In this document: in pieces, positions 34,567 through 45,316 of the stretch
Layout: each line of letters begins with the position of its first letter
Numbering within the stretch: position 1 is the stretch's first letter
Assembly (NCBI GenBank): GCA_965218625.1
Contig: CBDCLG010000014.1
Span: 1 to 64,000, forward strand
Length of the DNA: 64,000 nt
Reading direction: 5' to 3'
Source of the DNA: Bin5 sp965218625
Lineage (GTDB): Bacteria > Chloroflexota > Anaerolineae > Caldilineales > Caldilineaceae
Translations under genes and position numbers: made by a program
The notes under the pieces: generated by a model
Database searches by the model: none
What the model saw: only the letters and a program-made list of their open reading frames with translations
What the model was told of the DNA's origin: nothing

Positions 34567-34947
34567 TCACGCGGCGAACTGGTTCAACGAAACGTAGTCT
34601 TTGATATATTCAGGCACAAGCACGCGGTATCGATTGGGTATGCGGGCGTAATCATCCAGCGAGAGGGCCGGGTTGGTCGCAAGTTGTGTCAGTTTGCGGC
34701 TGGCAACGATTTGACGGACCTCTTCGCTGGTCGCGTATGCCTTGAAGTAGGCCTTTATCATGGGGATGGCTTCGGTCTCTTGCGGTTCGTCTCCGTCAGG
34801 CTGATGATCGGCCACAAACTTGGCGAACTCCTCCTCCAGCAGCTCGTCCCTGGACTTGAAACGCGGGATTTTGTCGAAAACCTTTTTCAGAATTTCCCGC
34901 AGGCTCAGGCGGCGGTCCACGGCCGCGGCCTTCCGCAACTTTGCCAA
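34567..34947 (-). pseudogene. C-terminal remnant of a type I restriction enzyme (HsdR)
   Basis: The 126-codon frame matches the EcoEI-type C-terminal domain of HsdR: SLREILKKVFDKIPRFKSRD, LLEEEFAKFVADHQPD, QIVASRKLTQLATNP and the terminal PEYIKDYVSLNQF. A complete HsdR has about 1000 residues with nuclease and helicase domains, all missing here. Upstream, the frame runs into the stem-loop repeat at 34957-35001 and, beyond it, the IS66 element. The TTG start is artificial. Confidence 0.75.
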
Positions 34948-34956
34948 GGTGTAATA

Positions 34957-35001
34957 CTATGGTGAGCCCCAATCGTTAGACCACGAAATGGGAAAAATAA
35001 G
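34957..35001 (-). repeat. Second copy of the stem-loop repeat, split by IS66
   Basis: Leftward this matches the repeat at 32283-32327, including the sequence encoding PISWSNDWG followed by TAG. Its first bases lie at 36505-36515, on the other side of the insertion sequence. Confidence 0.6.
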
Positions 35002-36504
35002 GTAACTACTAAGCCATTTCTCTTGGATGTAGTAGAGTTAAGAGATATGAGTGAATTGGTACAGTTAGACCGAGAGCAACTCAAGCGCTTAGACCAAGAG
35101 AGCCTGATCGAGCTGATTCTGCTTCTGCAGCAGCAGTTGGCAGCCCAGCAAGAGTTGATCCAGAAGTTGCAGGACCAACTGGCGAAAGACAGTCGCAATC
35201 GTGGCAAGCCGCCGAGCAGCGATGATCTGAAGAAAGGGAGACGAAAGAGCTTGCGCCGTTCTGGGCAGCGGCCACGTGGTGGACAACGCGGGCACAAAGG
35301 GCGCACCTTGATGCAGGTGGCGGAGCCGGAGCATATCGTTGTTCATGGTCTGGCGGGTTGTCCGCACTGCCAGACAGCGTTGACAGAGGTAGCTGTTCAA
35401 AGGCATGTGAAACGGCAGGTCTTCGATATTCCACCGGCCAGCATCGAAGTGACAGAACATCAGGCGCAGGTGAAGCAGTGTCCTGGCTGCGGCGCCTGCG
35501 TGAAGGGAGCGTTTCCCTCCTGCGTGCGCCAACCCACGCAGTATGGTCCACGTCTGAAAGCAGTCGCTTGCTACCTGTACAGCCAACAGTTCATCCCCTT
35601 GGCGCGCATCGGAGAGTTGCTGAGGGCGCTCTACGGTCATGCCCCCTCTGAGCCGGTCGTGCTCGCCGCCGCCCGCCAACTTGCCACCCGCACGCACGCC
35701 AGCCTGGAACAGATTCGCCAACAACTGATCGCTGCTTCCTGTCGTCCATTTCGACGAGAGTGGCTTGCGTGTCGATGGTCGCTTGCAGTGGCTGCACGTG
35801 GCCAGCACCGAGAAGCTGACCCATTACCACGTCCACGACAAACGGGGGCATGTCGGTATGCGAGACGGAGGCATCTTGCCCCACTTCAAGGGCGTTGCTC
35901 TGCATGACCACTGGCGCTCCTACCTCAAGTTTACCGATTGTCAGCATAGTTTCTGCAATGTCCATCATCTGCGCGAACTGCGTTTTGTGGCCGAGCAATA
36001 CGACCAGAGCATGGGCGGCGCAGATGGAACGTTTGTTGTTGGATATCAAAGCCGAAGTTGCATCGACTTCAGCACTGCACACTGCCTTGCCACCAGACCG
36101 CCTGGCCGACTACGAGACACAGTACGATGCGCTCATTGCTCAGGGCTTTGCCGCCAACCCCTCCGCAGCAAAGACCAAACCCAGGCCCATCGGCCGACCC
36201 AAACAGTCGCCGCCCAAAAACCTGCTCGACCGCTTGTACAGACAGAAAGCCGGCGTCTTAGCTTTCATGTATGACTTCCGCATCCCCTTCGACAACAATC
36301 TGGCCGAACGCGACGTGCGCATGATTAAAGTCCAACAGAAAGTCTCCGGCTGCTTCCGTACACCTGAAGGTGCCCATATCTACTGTGCGTTACGTTCCTA
36401 TATCTCGACTGCACGCAAACATGGCCTCAACGCCATTGATGCCATCTACAACGCTTTCCTTGACCAACCCTTCTTCCCTCACACCTCTCAGGCTTAGTAG
36501 TTAC
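35002..36504 (+). mobile_element. IS66-family insertion sequence, single-ORF type, 1503 bp
   Basis: The ends are perfect 14-bp inverted repeats, GTAACTACTAAGCC at 35002-35015 and its complement at 36491-36504. They are flanked by an 8-bp direct repeat AAAATAAG (34994-35001 and 36505-36512), the target-site length known for IS66. Only a tnpC-type transposase is present; the accessory tnpA and tnpB are absent, as in the ISBst12-like subgroup. It has inserted into a copy of the stem-loop repeat immediately after the duplicated antitoxin gene at 36519. The transposase frame is broken, so the copy is probably immobile by itself. Confidence 0.9.
35047..36497 (+). pseudogene. IS66-type transposase, two frameshifts
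   Basis: The gene starts at 35047 (MSELVQLDREQLKRLDQESL) with a coiled coil, a basic linker (GGQRGHKG) and a Cys-rich zinc-finger-like region (GCPHC, QCPGCGAC). The catalytic part (FDESGLRVDGRLQWLHVAST, HDHWRSYLKF) continues in the +1 frame from about 35740. The end (NNLAERDVRMIKVQQKVSG, CALRSYISTARKHG) lies in a third frame from about 36010. A complete protein would have about 480 residues. Two shifts make it inactive unless they are sequencing errors. Confidence 0.85.
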
Positions 36505-36518
36505 AAAATAAGGTACAT

Positions 36519-36719
36519 TCAAGATTCCCGCAGCGTGCCCGTCTCTTTGGCCTCCTGTGCCTCGGCGATCAGGGAATCCAACTTGCCCTTCACTGAATCG
36601 GCTTCGATTTGCTGGTCCCATCTGTCCCGGTCCAGCTGGCTGAACCACGCCCTGAATCGGGCGTAGTCCTCTTCTGGAAGCGCAAGGACGGCCTCCTGAA
36701 GCGTGGCGATATTCGACAT
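36519..36719 (-). CDS. Orphan copy of the RelE/ParE-associated antitoxin
   Basis: The 66-residue protein is about 85 percent identical to the antitoxin at 28784 (EEDYARFRAWFSQLD, LIAEAQEAKETGTL). The start at 36719 follows AGGAGGAAAGAAA. Its stop is followed directly by ATG, as at 28784, but instead of a toxin the sequence enters the stem-loop repeat and the IS66 element. The orphan may repress the other module or neutralise its toxin. Loss of the toxin preceded or accompanied the IS insertion. Confidence 0.7.
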   Translation of the reverse strand: MSNIATLQEAVLALPEEDYARFRAWFSQLDRDRWDQQIEADSVKGKLDSLIAEAQEAKETGTLRES

Positions 36720-37244
36720 TTTCTTTCCTCCTCATTCTCGCGCTGGTGTGGGTGGGTGGAACCTCGCCCCATGGTCCAGCGGCTGCATAACAGCGTTCGA
36801 TCGTATTTCAATGTCTCTTGGTGGTCGATCCGCACGAATGTATGGGGATATCGTATCATACAGAACTCAACACACGCATCGCTGCGGTATCCCCCGCAAA
36901 GTCTGCCCTCTATCTCAAACCGACACATAGGACAGTCGCGGCCTGCTGCGCTTCGTTGGCGGCGTTTGCGCGCGGGAGCGCGGTGCGGTCGGGTGAATCT
37001 GGTGGGGGTGGGGATGGGGCGGTGCGCCGGTCAATCTGTTGTCAGGACGGGAGGCTTGGTTGGCCTCTGTCTATGTCGGTGCGGCCTGTGTTGCGAGTTC
37101 GCGCGGCCCTGAACAGCGGGTGTCTTTGATTACGGCGTACTCCGCGGGGCGGGGGAAGTCAATAGAAATGGGGATTTGCTAACGGAACTCTTATGCAGGG
37201 GTGAGGGAACCGAGTACAACGACGAGGGTTGTCGCTACGTTTGG
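36720..37244. other. Repeat-derived DNA flanking the leader-distal end of the CRISPR array
   Basis: 36720-37118 is a copy of 28985-29390, and 37133-37215 is a copy of 25893-25985 (GTCAATAGAAATGGGGAT and GCTAACGGAACTCTTATGC shared). No gene is visible. The last 30 bp before the array are unique. It appears that intergenic scraps from elsewhere in the window have accumulated next to the old end of the array. Confidence 0.6.
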
Positions 37245-40200
37245 GGGCTATCCCCGCGTGTGCGGGGGTACCTGTATGCAGGGGTAGCGCAGCCCCGCGA
37301 GTGAGGGTCTATCCCCGCGTGTGCGGGGGAACCGATGGCGGTCATCGGGCGAAGATCTCCGCGTCGGGTCTATCCCCGCGTGTGCGGGGGAACCATTCCA
37401 ACTGGCTATGACCCTGAACAGGAGGACGGTCTATCCCCGCGTGTGCGGGGGAACCCGCGCATCGGCCAATCGCAGCCGCACCAGCGAAGGTCTATCCCCG
37501 CGTGTGCGGGGGAACCTCTTAGAGGTGGCGCACTCGTTGGCATGGCGGGGGTCTATCCCCGCGTGTGCGGGGGAACCTTCAACCGCCGTCTTACATTCAG
37601 CACCGAACCCGGTCTATCCCCGCGTGTGCGGGGGAACCGACGTGGCGGGCAAGGCGAACTGGCACCTTTTCGGTCTATCCCCGCGTGTGCGGGGGAACCA
37701 ACGAGAACTGACCAGGTGGCTGACAAAACCGCGGTCTATCCCCGCGTGTGCGGGGGAACCCTCGGAGAGTCGAACGAAACCACCAAGTATACCGGTCTAT
37801 CCCCGCGTGTGCGGGGGAACCCGAGACTTCCGGGAAGGCAAGATAGATACGCTGGGTCTATCCCCGCGTGTGCGGGGAACCAGCTCGGGATGCAAGCGGG
37901 AAACGGACGGAGAAGGTCTATCCCCGCGTGTGCGGGGGAACCCGAGACTTCCGGGAAGGCAAGATAGATACGCTGGGTCTATCCCCGCGTGTGCGGGGGA
38001 ACCAGCTCGGGATGCAAGCGGGAAACGGACGGAGAAGGTCTATCCCCGCGTGTGCGGGGGAACCTATAGGTATAATACGTATTATACCTACTAACGAGGT
38101 CTATCCCCGCGTGTGCGGGGGAACCAAGTCGAGCTCGGGCGGTTCGTACCAGGATAGGGGTCTATCCCCGCGTGTGCGGGGGAACCTTACCGATCGCTCG
38201 CAGGATGCTCTCGCCAATCGGTCTATCCCCGCGTGTGCGGGGGAACCTCCTGCAGGAACACATACTCCATCGCCGGCCGGGGTCTATCCCCGCGTGTGCG
38301 GGGGAACCAGCTCGCTCGCGTCGATGCCCCAGGCCGACATGGGTCTATCCCCGCGTGTGCGGGGGAACCCGACGGTGACGCTTGAGAACGGCGGGAACCA
38401 GGGGTCTATCCCCGCGTGTGCGGGGGAACCGCCAGCAGGTCGCGCAGAATGTCGGTGGCCTCGGGTCTATCCCCGCGTGTGCGGGGGAACCTTAGCCGAC
38501 CCAGGTTCGCATCCAGGAGGAAGAGGTCTATCCCCGCGTGTGCGGGGGAACCCTGTCAACTGGCAACCCATATCATATCTATACGAGGTCTATCCCCGCG
38601 TGTGCGGGGGAACCGATCACTTTCACCAGGAGGAGATCATAATGAAAGGTCTATCCCCGCGTGTGCGGGGGAACCAATTGCGGAGGATCTCCCGGATGCC
38701 CAGTCCGCGGTCTATCCCCGCGTGTGCGGGGGAACCAATTGCGGAGGATCTCCCGGATGCCCAGTCCGCGGTCTATCCCCGCGTGTGCGGGGGAACCTCG
38801 CCGCGCTCAATTGACTTCGCCAAGCCGCGGGGTCTATCCCCGCGTGTGCGGGGGAACCAACGAGCACCCTGCAATGGCAATGCCCGCCAATGGTCTATCC
38901 CCGCGTGTGCGGGGGAACCGTCATCGCGGCGGCTGGGACGCTGGGGGACGAGGGTCTATCCCCGCGTGTGCGGGGGAACCCCGAACGCGCCGCTCGTGCT
39001 CCGGGACGGAGAGGGTCTATCCCCGCGTGTGCGGGGGAACCGCCGACAAGACCCGCCCCGGGCCGATCAAAATGGGTCTATCCCCGCGTGTGCGGGGGAA
39101 CCAGCGCAACCGCATTCCCGGCCTCGAACGCAGCCGGTCTATCCCCGCGTGTGCGGGGAACCTCGGAGGCATGAACTCGGCGATGACGGCGGATGGGTCT
39201 ATCCCCGCGTGTGCGGGGGAACCTACGTATCAATGGCGCATCTCTGAGCTTGATGAGGTCTATCCCCGCGTGTGCGGGGGAACCAGAAAATGGCTAGATT
39301 ACGGAGTAGAGAAGCGGGTCTATCCCCGCGTGTGCGGGGGAACCGGCGTGATACGAGACGCGCCCGCGCCGTGACGCGGTCTATCCCCGCGTGTGCGGGG
39401 GAACCGGCGGGGGTGGGGACTCAATCCTACGGTTTAACGGTCTATCCCCGCGTGTGCGGGGGAACCACAAAATTGAGCCGCGGCCCCAAGGCGGGACAGG
39501 GTCTATCCCCGCGTGTGCGGGGGAACCTCGCGCGTCTTGCGTAGCCTAGTACGGAGAAAGGGTCTATCCCCGCGTGTGCGGGGGAACCACAAAATTGAGC
39601 CGCGGCCCCAAGGCGGGACAGGGTCTATCCCCGCGTGTGCGGGGAACCTCGCGCGTCTTGCGTAGCCTAGTACGGAGAAAGGGTCTATCCCCGCGTGTGC
39701 GGGGGAACCGATTATGAAACATCTCAGCCTGCACGACGACAAGGTCTATCCCCGCGTGTGCGGGGGAACCAGTGGGCAGAAGACAACGATTCTGCCATCC
39801 TCGGGTCTATCCCCGCGTGTGCGGGGGAACCCAAACCGGGACGCCAGGCGGCTTGTGACGGTGCGGTCTATCCCCGCGTGTGCGGGGGAACCGCACAGGG
39901 CCTGCAGCGGATGGCCGATGGCCGCGGTCTATCCCCGCGTGTGCGGGGGAACCGAGGGGCGGCGGGTGCTGCACTTGTACTGGTGAGGTCTATCCCCGCG
40001 TGTGCGGGGGAACCGCTCATCGGCCGTGTGCCAGGCACCCTCCACTGGGTCTATCCCCGCGTGTGCGGGGGAACCCTTGTGCTCGGCGCGCCGACGCGGG
40101 TGAGCTCAGGTCTATCCCCGCGTGTGCGGGGGAACCAACTGCGCGCGCTTTCTCCTGTTTTTGTTTGGAGGTCTATCCCCGCGTGTGCGGGGGAACCTAC

Positions 40201-43200
40201 TGCGCCACCGTGTAGCCCGCTTGGGCAACAGGTCTATCCCCGCGTGTGCGGGGGAACCCCCGTTAAGACGGAGTGCAAACACCAGTACATCGGTCTATCC
40301 CCGCGTGTGCGGGGGAACCGGTTGGCGTCCTCCTGCGTGGCCAGCCGCTAAGGGTCTATCCCCGCGTGTGCGGGGGAACCCCAGACAGTGCCTGCGCGCG
40401 CTCTGGTACTCGGGGTCTATCCCCGCGTGTGCGGGGGAACCCTAGACGATGTAAAACTCGCCTATGGGCCTGAAGGTCTATCCCCGCGTGTGCGGGGGAA
40501 CCGAAAGCCTGCCAGGATCAGGGCAAACCCGCGGAGGTCTATCCCCGCGTGTGCGGGGGAACCAATACCCCAACGAAAACCCAGCCCCCCTGTCAGGGTC
40601 TATCCCCGCGTGTGCGGGGGAACCTACACGCTGGCGGGGCGCGAATCGTGGATGGACGGTCTATCCCCGCGTGTGCGGGGGAACCATTGCCAGCCCGCGC
40701 AGCTGGCGGTAACGAACGGGTCTATCCCCGCGTGTGCGGGGGAACCGCAGGCATGATGGTCTCCTCGGAGTACGAACCCGGTCTATCCCCGCGTGTGCGG
40801 GGGAACCTCGACGCTGACGACGCAGTGGCTGGGGAGGACGGGTCTATCCCCGCGTGTGCGGGGGAACCGTGACCGGGTCGTTATATCCGCTTGGCTTGTC
40901 GGGTCTATCCCCGCGTGTGCGGGGGAACCCACGCCGCCGCGCCGTGGTACTCGGCGCCGACGGGTCTATCCCCGCGTGTGCGGGGGAACCATCATCTCGG
41001 CGTAGTCCTCCGGCTCCTCGGTCGGTCTATCCCCGCGTGTGCGGGGGAACCGGCTCGGGCGTGCAGATGCGGCATTCGGCGACGGGTCTATCCCCGCGTG
41101 TGCGGGGGAACCCATCGCTGCCGGTTTTGACTGGCCGGATGAGCGGGTCTATCCCCGCGTGTGCGGGGGAACCTAGCCCGGATTATTGACTGGTGCATAC
41201 CGAAAAGGTCTATCCCCGCGTGTGCGGGGGAACCTAGCCCGGATTATTGACTGGTGCATACCGAAAAGGTCTATCCCCGCGTGTGCGGGGGAACCTGCGC
41301 CTGGCCCGCATCCCGCCCCGCCGCCAAAGGTCTATCCCCGCGTGTGCGGGGGAACCTGCGCCTGGCCCGCATCCCGCCCCGCCGCCAAAGGTCTATCCCC
41401 GCGTGTGCGGGGGAACCGGTACCACATCGCGGACGCGTACAACATGACGAGGTCTATCCCCGCGTGTGCGGGGGAACCTGATCAAGCGACGCATATTGGT
41501 CACTGACCAAGGGTCTATCCCCGCGTGTGCGGGGGAACCCGCGGCGCAGTCGCTTGACAAGTGAGGTGAAAAGGTCTATCCCCGCGTGTGCGGGGGAACC
41601 GGAAAAGGAGTCTGTCGAAAATAATGCGGAAAAGGTCTATCCCCGCGTGTGCGGGGGAACCTCCGCCACAGCTTCGCCTCCCGCTCGTTCCCCGGGTCTA
41701 TCCCCGCGTGTGCGGGGGAACCTCCGCCACAGCTTCGCCTCCCGCTCGTTCCCCGGGTCTATCCCCGCGTGTGCGGGGGAACCGGCCTTCACTGGCGCAG
41801 GTGATGGCTAGCCATGGGTCTATCCCCGCGTGTGCGGGGGAACCGACCGGCAGATCATCGGGGCGCTGACGGCGATGGGTCTATCCCCGCGTGTGCGGGG
41901 GAACCTGTCGGCATTGCTGGTCAGGGCTCGCTCGATAAGGTCTATCCCCGCGTGTGCGGGGGAACCAGGGCTGTCCATCCGTTCCTGTCGAAATTAGACG
42001 GTCTATCCCCGCGTGTGCGGGGGAACCCATACGATGGCGGTACGGGTGGCCGGAAGGCTGGGTCTATCCCCGCGTGTGCGGGGGAACCCCGCTGAAAGCG
42101 ATGTAGGGGCGGGCACATTGAGGTCTATCCCCGCGTGTGCGGGGGAACCTCCTCGCCCAAGACGAGCTTACCCTCGAATCCCGGTCTATCCCCGCGTGTG
42201 CGGGGGAACCACATTCCCGGCCGGGTCCTGCGTCACAATCGCGGGTCTATCCCCGCGTGTGCGGGGGAACCATCGACAGCGCCACAATGTGATCGCACTC
42301 CAGGGGTCTATCCCCGCGTGTGCGGGGGAACCGCCGCCCGGGGGGAAAGGAAAAATGCAGACACTGGTCTATCCCCGCGTGTGCGGGGGAACCGCTCATC
42401 GGAACTTCGACCGCCGCGCTCTCCTCGGTCTATCCCCGCGTGTGCGGGGGAACCAGGGTGGAATTTGGCGAGGATGCGCCGCCGGTGGGTCTATCCCCGC
42501 GTGTGCGGGGGAACCGGCGGCCCTGCGGGTGGAGACGATGCGCGACAGGGTCTATCCCCGCGTGTGCGGGGGAACCCCGCGGACGGGGGAGAGGGTGAGT
42601 ATCGTGTACGGTCTATCCCCGCGTGTGCGGGGGAACCGAAGGAAAGAGCAACTGCCTAATGGGCACATCCGGTCTATCCCCGCGTGTGCGGGGGAACCTA
42701 CCTGGCGGCGTGATGCTGGACGGGGACCAAAGGTCTATCCCCGCGTGTGCGGGGGAACCCCCGACGGGCAGCGGGTCGGGCTGGTGGCTCCACGGTCTAT
42801 CCCCGCGTGTGCGGGGGAACCCTTGACGTGATGCCGCCCGTCATTCCTGGGGAAGGTCTATCCCCGCGTGTGCGGGGGAACCGTGGACGTAAAGCGTGGT
42901 CAATTTCGATTGCGGGGTCTATCCCCGCGTGTGCGGGGGAACCAAGACTGTGACTACTGATATATGATTGTTAATGGGTCTATCCCCGCGTGTGCGGGGG
43001 AACCCCGATCTTCCCGGCTGTATATGTCCAGACTACAGGTCTATCCCCGCGTGTGCGGGGGAACCGGGCCCTGCGGTCGCAGTCGGTGTTGCGGTAGCGG
43101 TCTATCCCCGCGTGTGCGGGGGAACCGCCATCGCCGCCTCGACCTCGGCCTCCACGTCCGGTCTATCCCCGCGTGTGCGGGGGAACCATCTGCAGGCCCT

Positions 43201-43980
43201 TCGGGAACAACCCCTCGGCGGGTCTATCCCCGCGTGTGCGGGGGAACCGGCGGCAGAGCAGATCGAGGACCTGAAGGACGCGGTCTATCCCCGCGTGTGC
43301 GGGGGAACCGTTGGCATTGCCGACACCGACGAGGCGGTCAAGGGTCTATCCCCGCGTGTGCGGGGGAACCTCGCATTTTCGTTTCCTTTGGTGAAAATCG
43401 GTAGGTCTATCCCCGCGTGTGCGGGGGAACCGTGTGGTTAAAAACAAAGGCAGCAACGGACATAGGTCTATCCCCGCGTGTGCGGGGGAACCTGAACTGC
43501 ATAAAGCGTGGAATTGGGGATACCGGGTCTATCCCCGCGTGTGCGGGGGAACCCGGGCGCAAGTGGCCGACTGTATCCCTGTCCTGGGTCTATCCCCGCG
43601 TGTGCGGGGGAACCACCTCGGCGGTCAGCGGATCCCACGACAGCCCCGGTCTATCCCCGCGTGTGCGGGGGAACCCATCACTGGAGGGAACACAATGAGC
43701 GACCGACAGGTCTATCCCCGCGTGTGCGGGGGAACCTGGGAGATGCCGGTTGAGGATGCGCACGCGATGGGTCTATCCCCGCGTGTGCGGGGGAACCAAG
43801 CTCAGAGCCAGAGACGCCGAACAAGACGGCGGTCTATCCCCGCGTGTGCGGGGGAACCGCGATAGTCGTGTGCGTTGCGTTGTCGAGAATCGGTCTATCC
43901 CCGCGTGTGCGGGGGAACCCCTGTGTCCGGCATCTCGCTCAAGTACCAGTACGGTCTATCCCCGCGTGTGCGGGGGAACC
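37245..43980 (-). CRISPR. Type I-E CRISPR array, 111 repeats and 110 spacers
   Basis: On the + strand the 28-bp repeat reads GGTCTATCCCCGCGTG followed by TGCGGGGGAACC. Transcribed leftward it is the typical I-E form ending in GGGGATAGACC, with a stem of CCCCGC-type pairs for Cas6e. Spacers are 33 nt with rare 32/34-nt exceptions, giving a 61-bp period; the distance from the first to the last repeat start (6708 bp) fits 110 units with three repeats one G short and one 34-nt spacer. The repeat at 37245 differs at two positions (GGGCTAT.., ..GTACC) and marks the old, leader-distal end. Eight spacers are present twice in tandem, leaving about 102 distinct ones. Confidence 0.97.
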
Positions 43981-44026
43981 CCTAAGCGCCTTTTAGTGGT
44001 TTCCTCCCTTTCTTGGACGTTAGGGC
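43981..44026 (-). promoter_or_regulatory. Short CRISPR leader between cas2 and the array
   Basis: Only 46 bp separate the cas2 stop from the first (newest) repeat. Reading leftward the segment contains AGAAAGGGAGGAAACCAC and CTAAAAGGCGCTTAGGG. It must contain the integration signal recognised by Cas1-Cas2, and any array promoter would lie here or within cas2. Its position next to cas2, opposite the degenerate repeat, identifies the leader side. Confidence 0.6.
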
Positions 44027-44314
44027 CTATCTATACTTTACCAAATAGGTCCCGTCGGCGTCGACTATCTCCTTCGGCGCCTCTCCCAAGACCCGGATCC
44101 GCTGGCCTCCCACGGCTGACGGCTCGCGCCAAGTCATAACTATTGATCCTTGCCGCATCTCGTCATACCACTTTGTAAGGACTTTCCAAACCCTTTCCCT
44201 TATGCCGCTCGTCATGTTTGGTGACGTATATACGCCCGGCGCGATCTCCAGCATAGCCGAAGCAAGAAATCCTCGATAACGGGCCGCTACATTGGTCGTG
44301 ACGACAACTGTCAT
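44027..44314 (-). CDS. cas2: Cas2e, CRISPR adaptation subunit
   Basis: The 95-residue protein starts at 44314 (MTVVVTTNVAARYRGFLASA), which removes a 16-residue upstream extension and matches the usual I-E Cas2 start and length. VYTSPNMTSGIRERVW and the later GSIVMTW are typical of Cas2e. As a dimer it bridges two Cas1 dimers in the integrase complex that inserts new spacers at the leader. It lies 28 bp after cas1 and immediately before the leader. Confidence 0.95.
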   Translation of the reverse strand: MTVVVTTNVAARYRGFLASAMLEIAPGVYTSPNMTSGIRERVWKVLTKWYDEMRQGSIVMTWREPSAVGGQRIRVLGEAPKEIVDADGTYLVKYR

Positions 44315-44342
44315 CCCTGACTCCTTTCTTTCCGTTCCACCG

Positions 44343-45245
44343 TCATGTCGATGTTCCCTCAATGGGCTGAATATTCTCGAACAGCGTCTTTATGCAGTCG
44401 ATCATTTTGGGGATGCTCCTTTGCGTTCGAAGCATTTCCCCCGTGGCCTTGCGCGTCTGCCTCTCAATGTCCAGGTGGGGCTCTGCCATCACAGCCTTGG
44501 CAGATTTGAACGCGGCAGGAAGCAGAATGGTGTCGCGAAAGAGATCTGCAATGTCCAGAGCGAAGGCGTCGCCGCTGTGCTCGTGAATGAATCCCAACTG
44601 AGGAATTGCGCCCACAGCCATGACCGCAATGACTGCTGCAGAGGTTACTGCGACCGAAGCGTGGTTGATGGCCTGATTCGGAATGTCCGCCGCCAATGGG
44701 TTCTTGCGGTCGTAGCGGCGCCCCCGCCACGGGATATCGTATTGTTGGGCAAGATTCTTGTAGGTCTGCCTCATGCGCGCGCCCTCAATCCCCCGCAGTA
44801 CGTCAATATCCGTATGCGGCACAATTTCGCCCAAACGCAGTGCGTACATCTTGCGCGCAACGGCAATGCGGCTACCGCCGGCGTCACCCCAGGCGCGCAT
44901 CTGCCTGCGGGCGATCTCGGACGTGTCCGGCATCAGCGGCGGCGCGGTGTAACAGCGGACCCCATCCTCGCCAACCGCTACAAGGGCCGTCCCGTGCCGC
45001 GCCATCAGCCGCAAGGCGTCATGGCTTACTGTGGAGCCCGGCCCAAGAAGAATCATCGAAAGGGTCTGAAACGGAATTCCATATTCGCCGCGCTCCAGCG
45101 GACTCTTCGAATCTGGCGAAGCATCGCGTTGGAATCGAAGGGTGCCATCATGTACCGTGAGGGCCCCCCGCGACAGCCACAGCAGGCCATGACGGTCAGC
45201 ATGCGGTATCCGTGCGGTCTCAAGTCCCAGTCTTCCTCGTAGCAT
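44343..45245 (-). CDS. cas1: Cas1e, CRISPR integrase
   Basis: The 300-residue integrase begins at 45245 (MLRGRLGLETARIPHADRHG) after GGGGAGGAAC; the open frame extends much further upstream into cas6e and is not used. The expected metal ligands are present: Glu 154 in RGIEGARMR, His 221 in LGFIHEH, Asp 231 and Asp 234 in ALDIADLF. With Cas2 it captures prespacers and joins them to the first repeat. All catalytic residues are intact, so adaptation may be active. Confidence 0.96.
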   Translation of the reverse strand: MLRGRLGLETARIPHADRHGLLWLSRGALTVHDGTLRFQRDASPDSKSPLERGEYGIPFQTLSMILLGPGSTVSHDALRLMARHGTALVAVGEDGVRCYTAPPLMPDTSEIARRQMRAWGDAGGSRIAVARKMYALRLGEIVPHTDIDVLRGIEGARMRQTYKNLAQQYDIPWRGRRYDRKNPLAADIPNQAINHASVAVTSAAVIAVMAVGAIPQLGFIHEHSGDAFALDIADLFRDTILLPAAFKSAKAVMAEPHLDIERQTRKATGEMLRTQRSIPKMIDCIKTLFENIQPIEGTST

Positions 45246-45316
45246 GTTCCTCCCCCTGAGATGCAACGACGATTCAGTTGTTAAGGTACACTTTTCAAAA
45301 GGGCCACTCACTTGTG

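Noticed and set aside
37321..43865. Many open frames within the CRISPR array
   Set aside because: They encode only the repeat translations (SIPACAGEP, VYPRVCGGT, GLSPRVRGN) and exist because the repeat has no stop in these frames.
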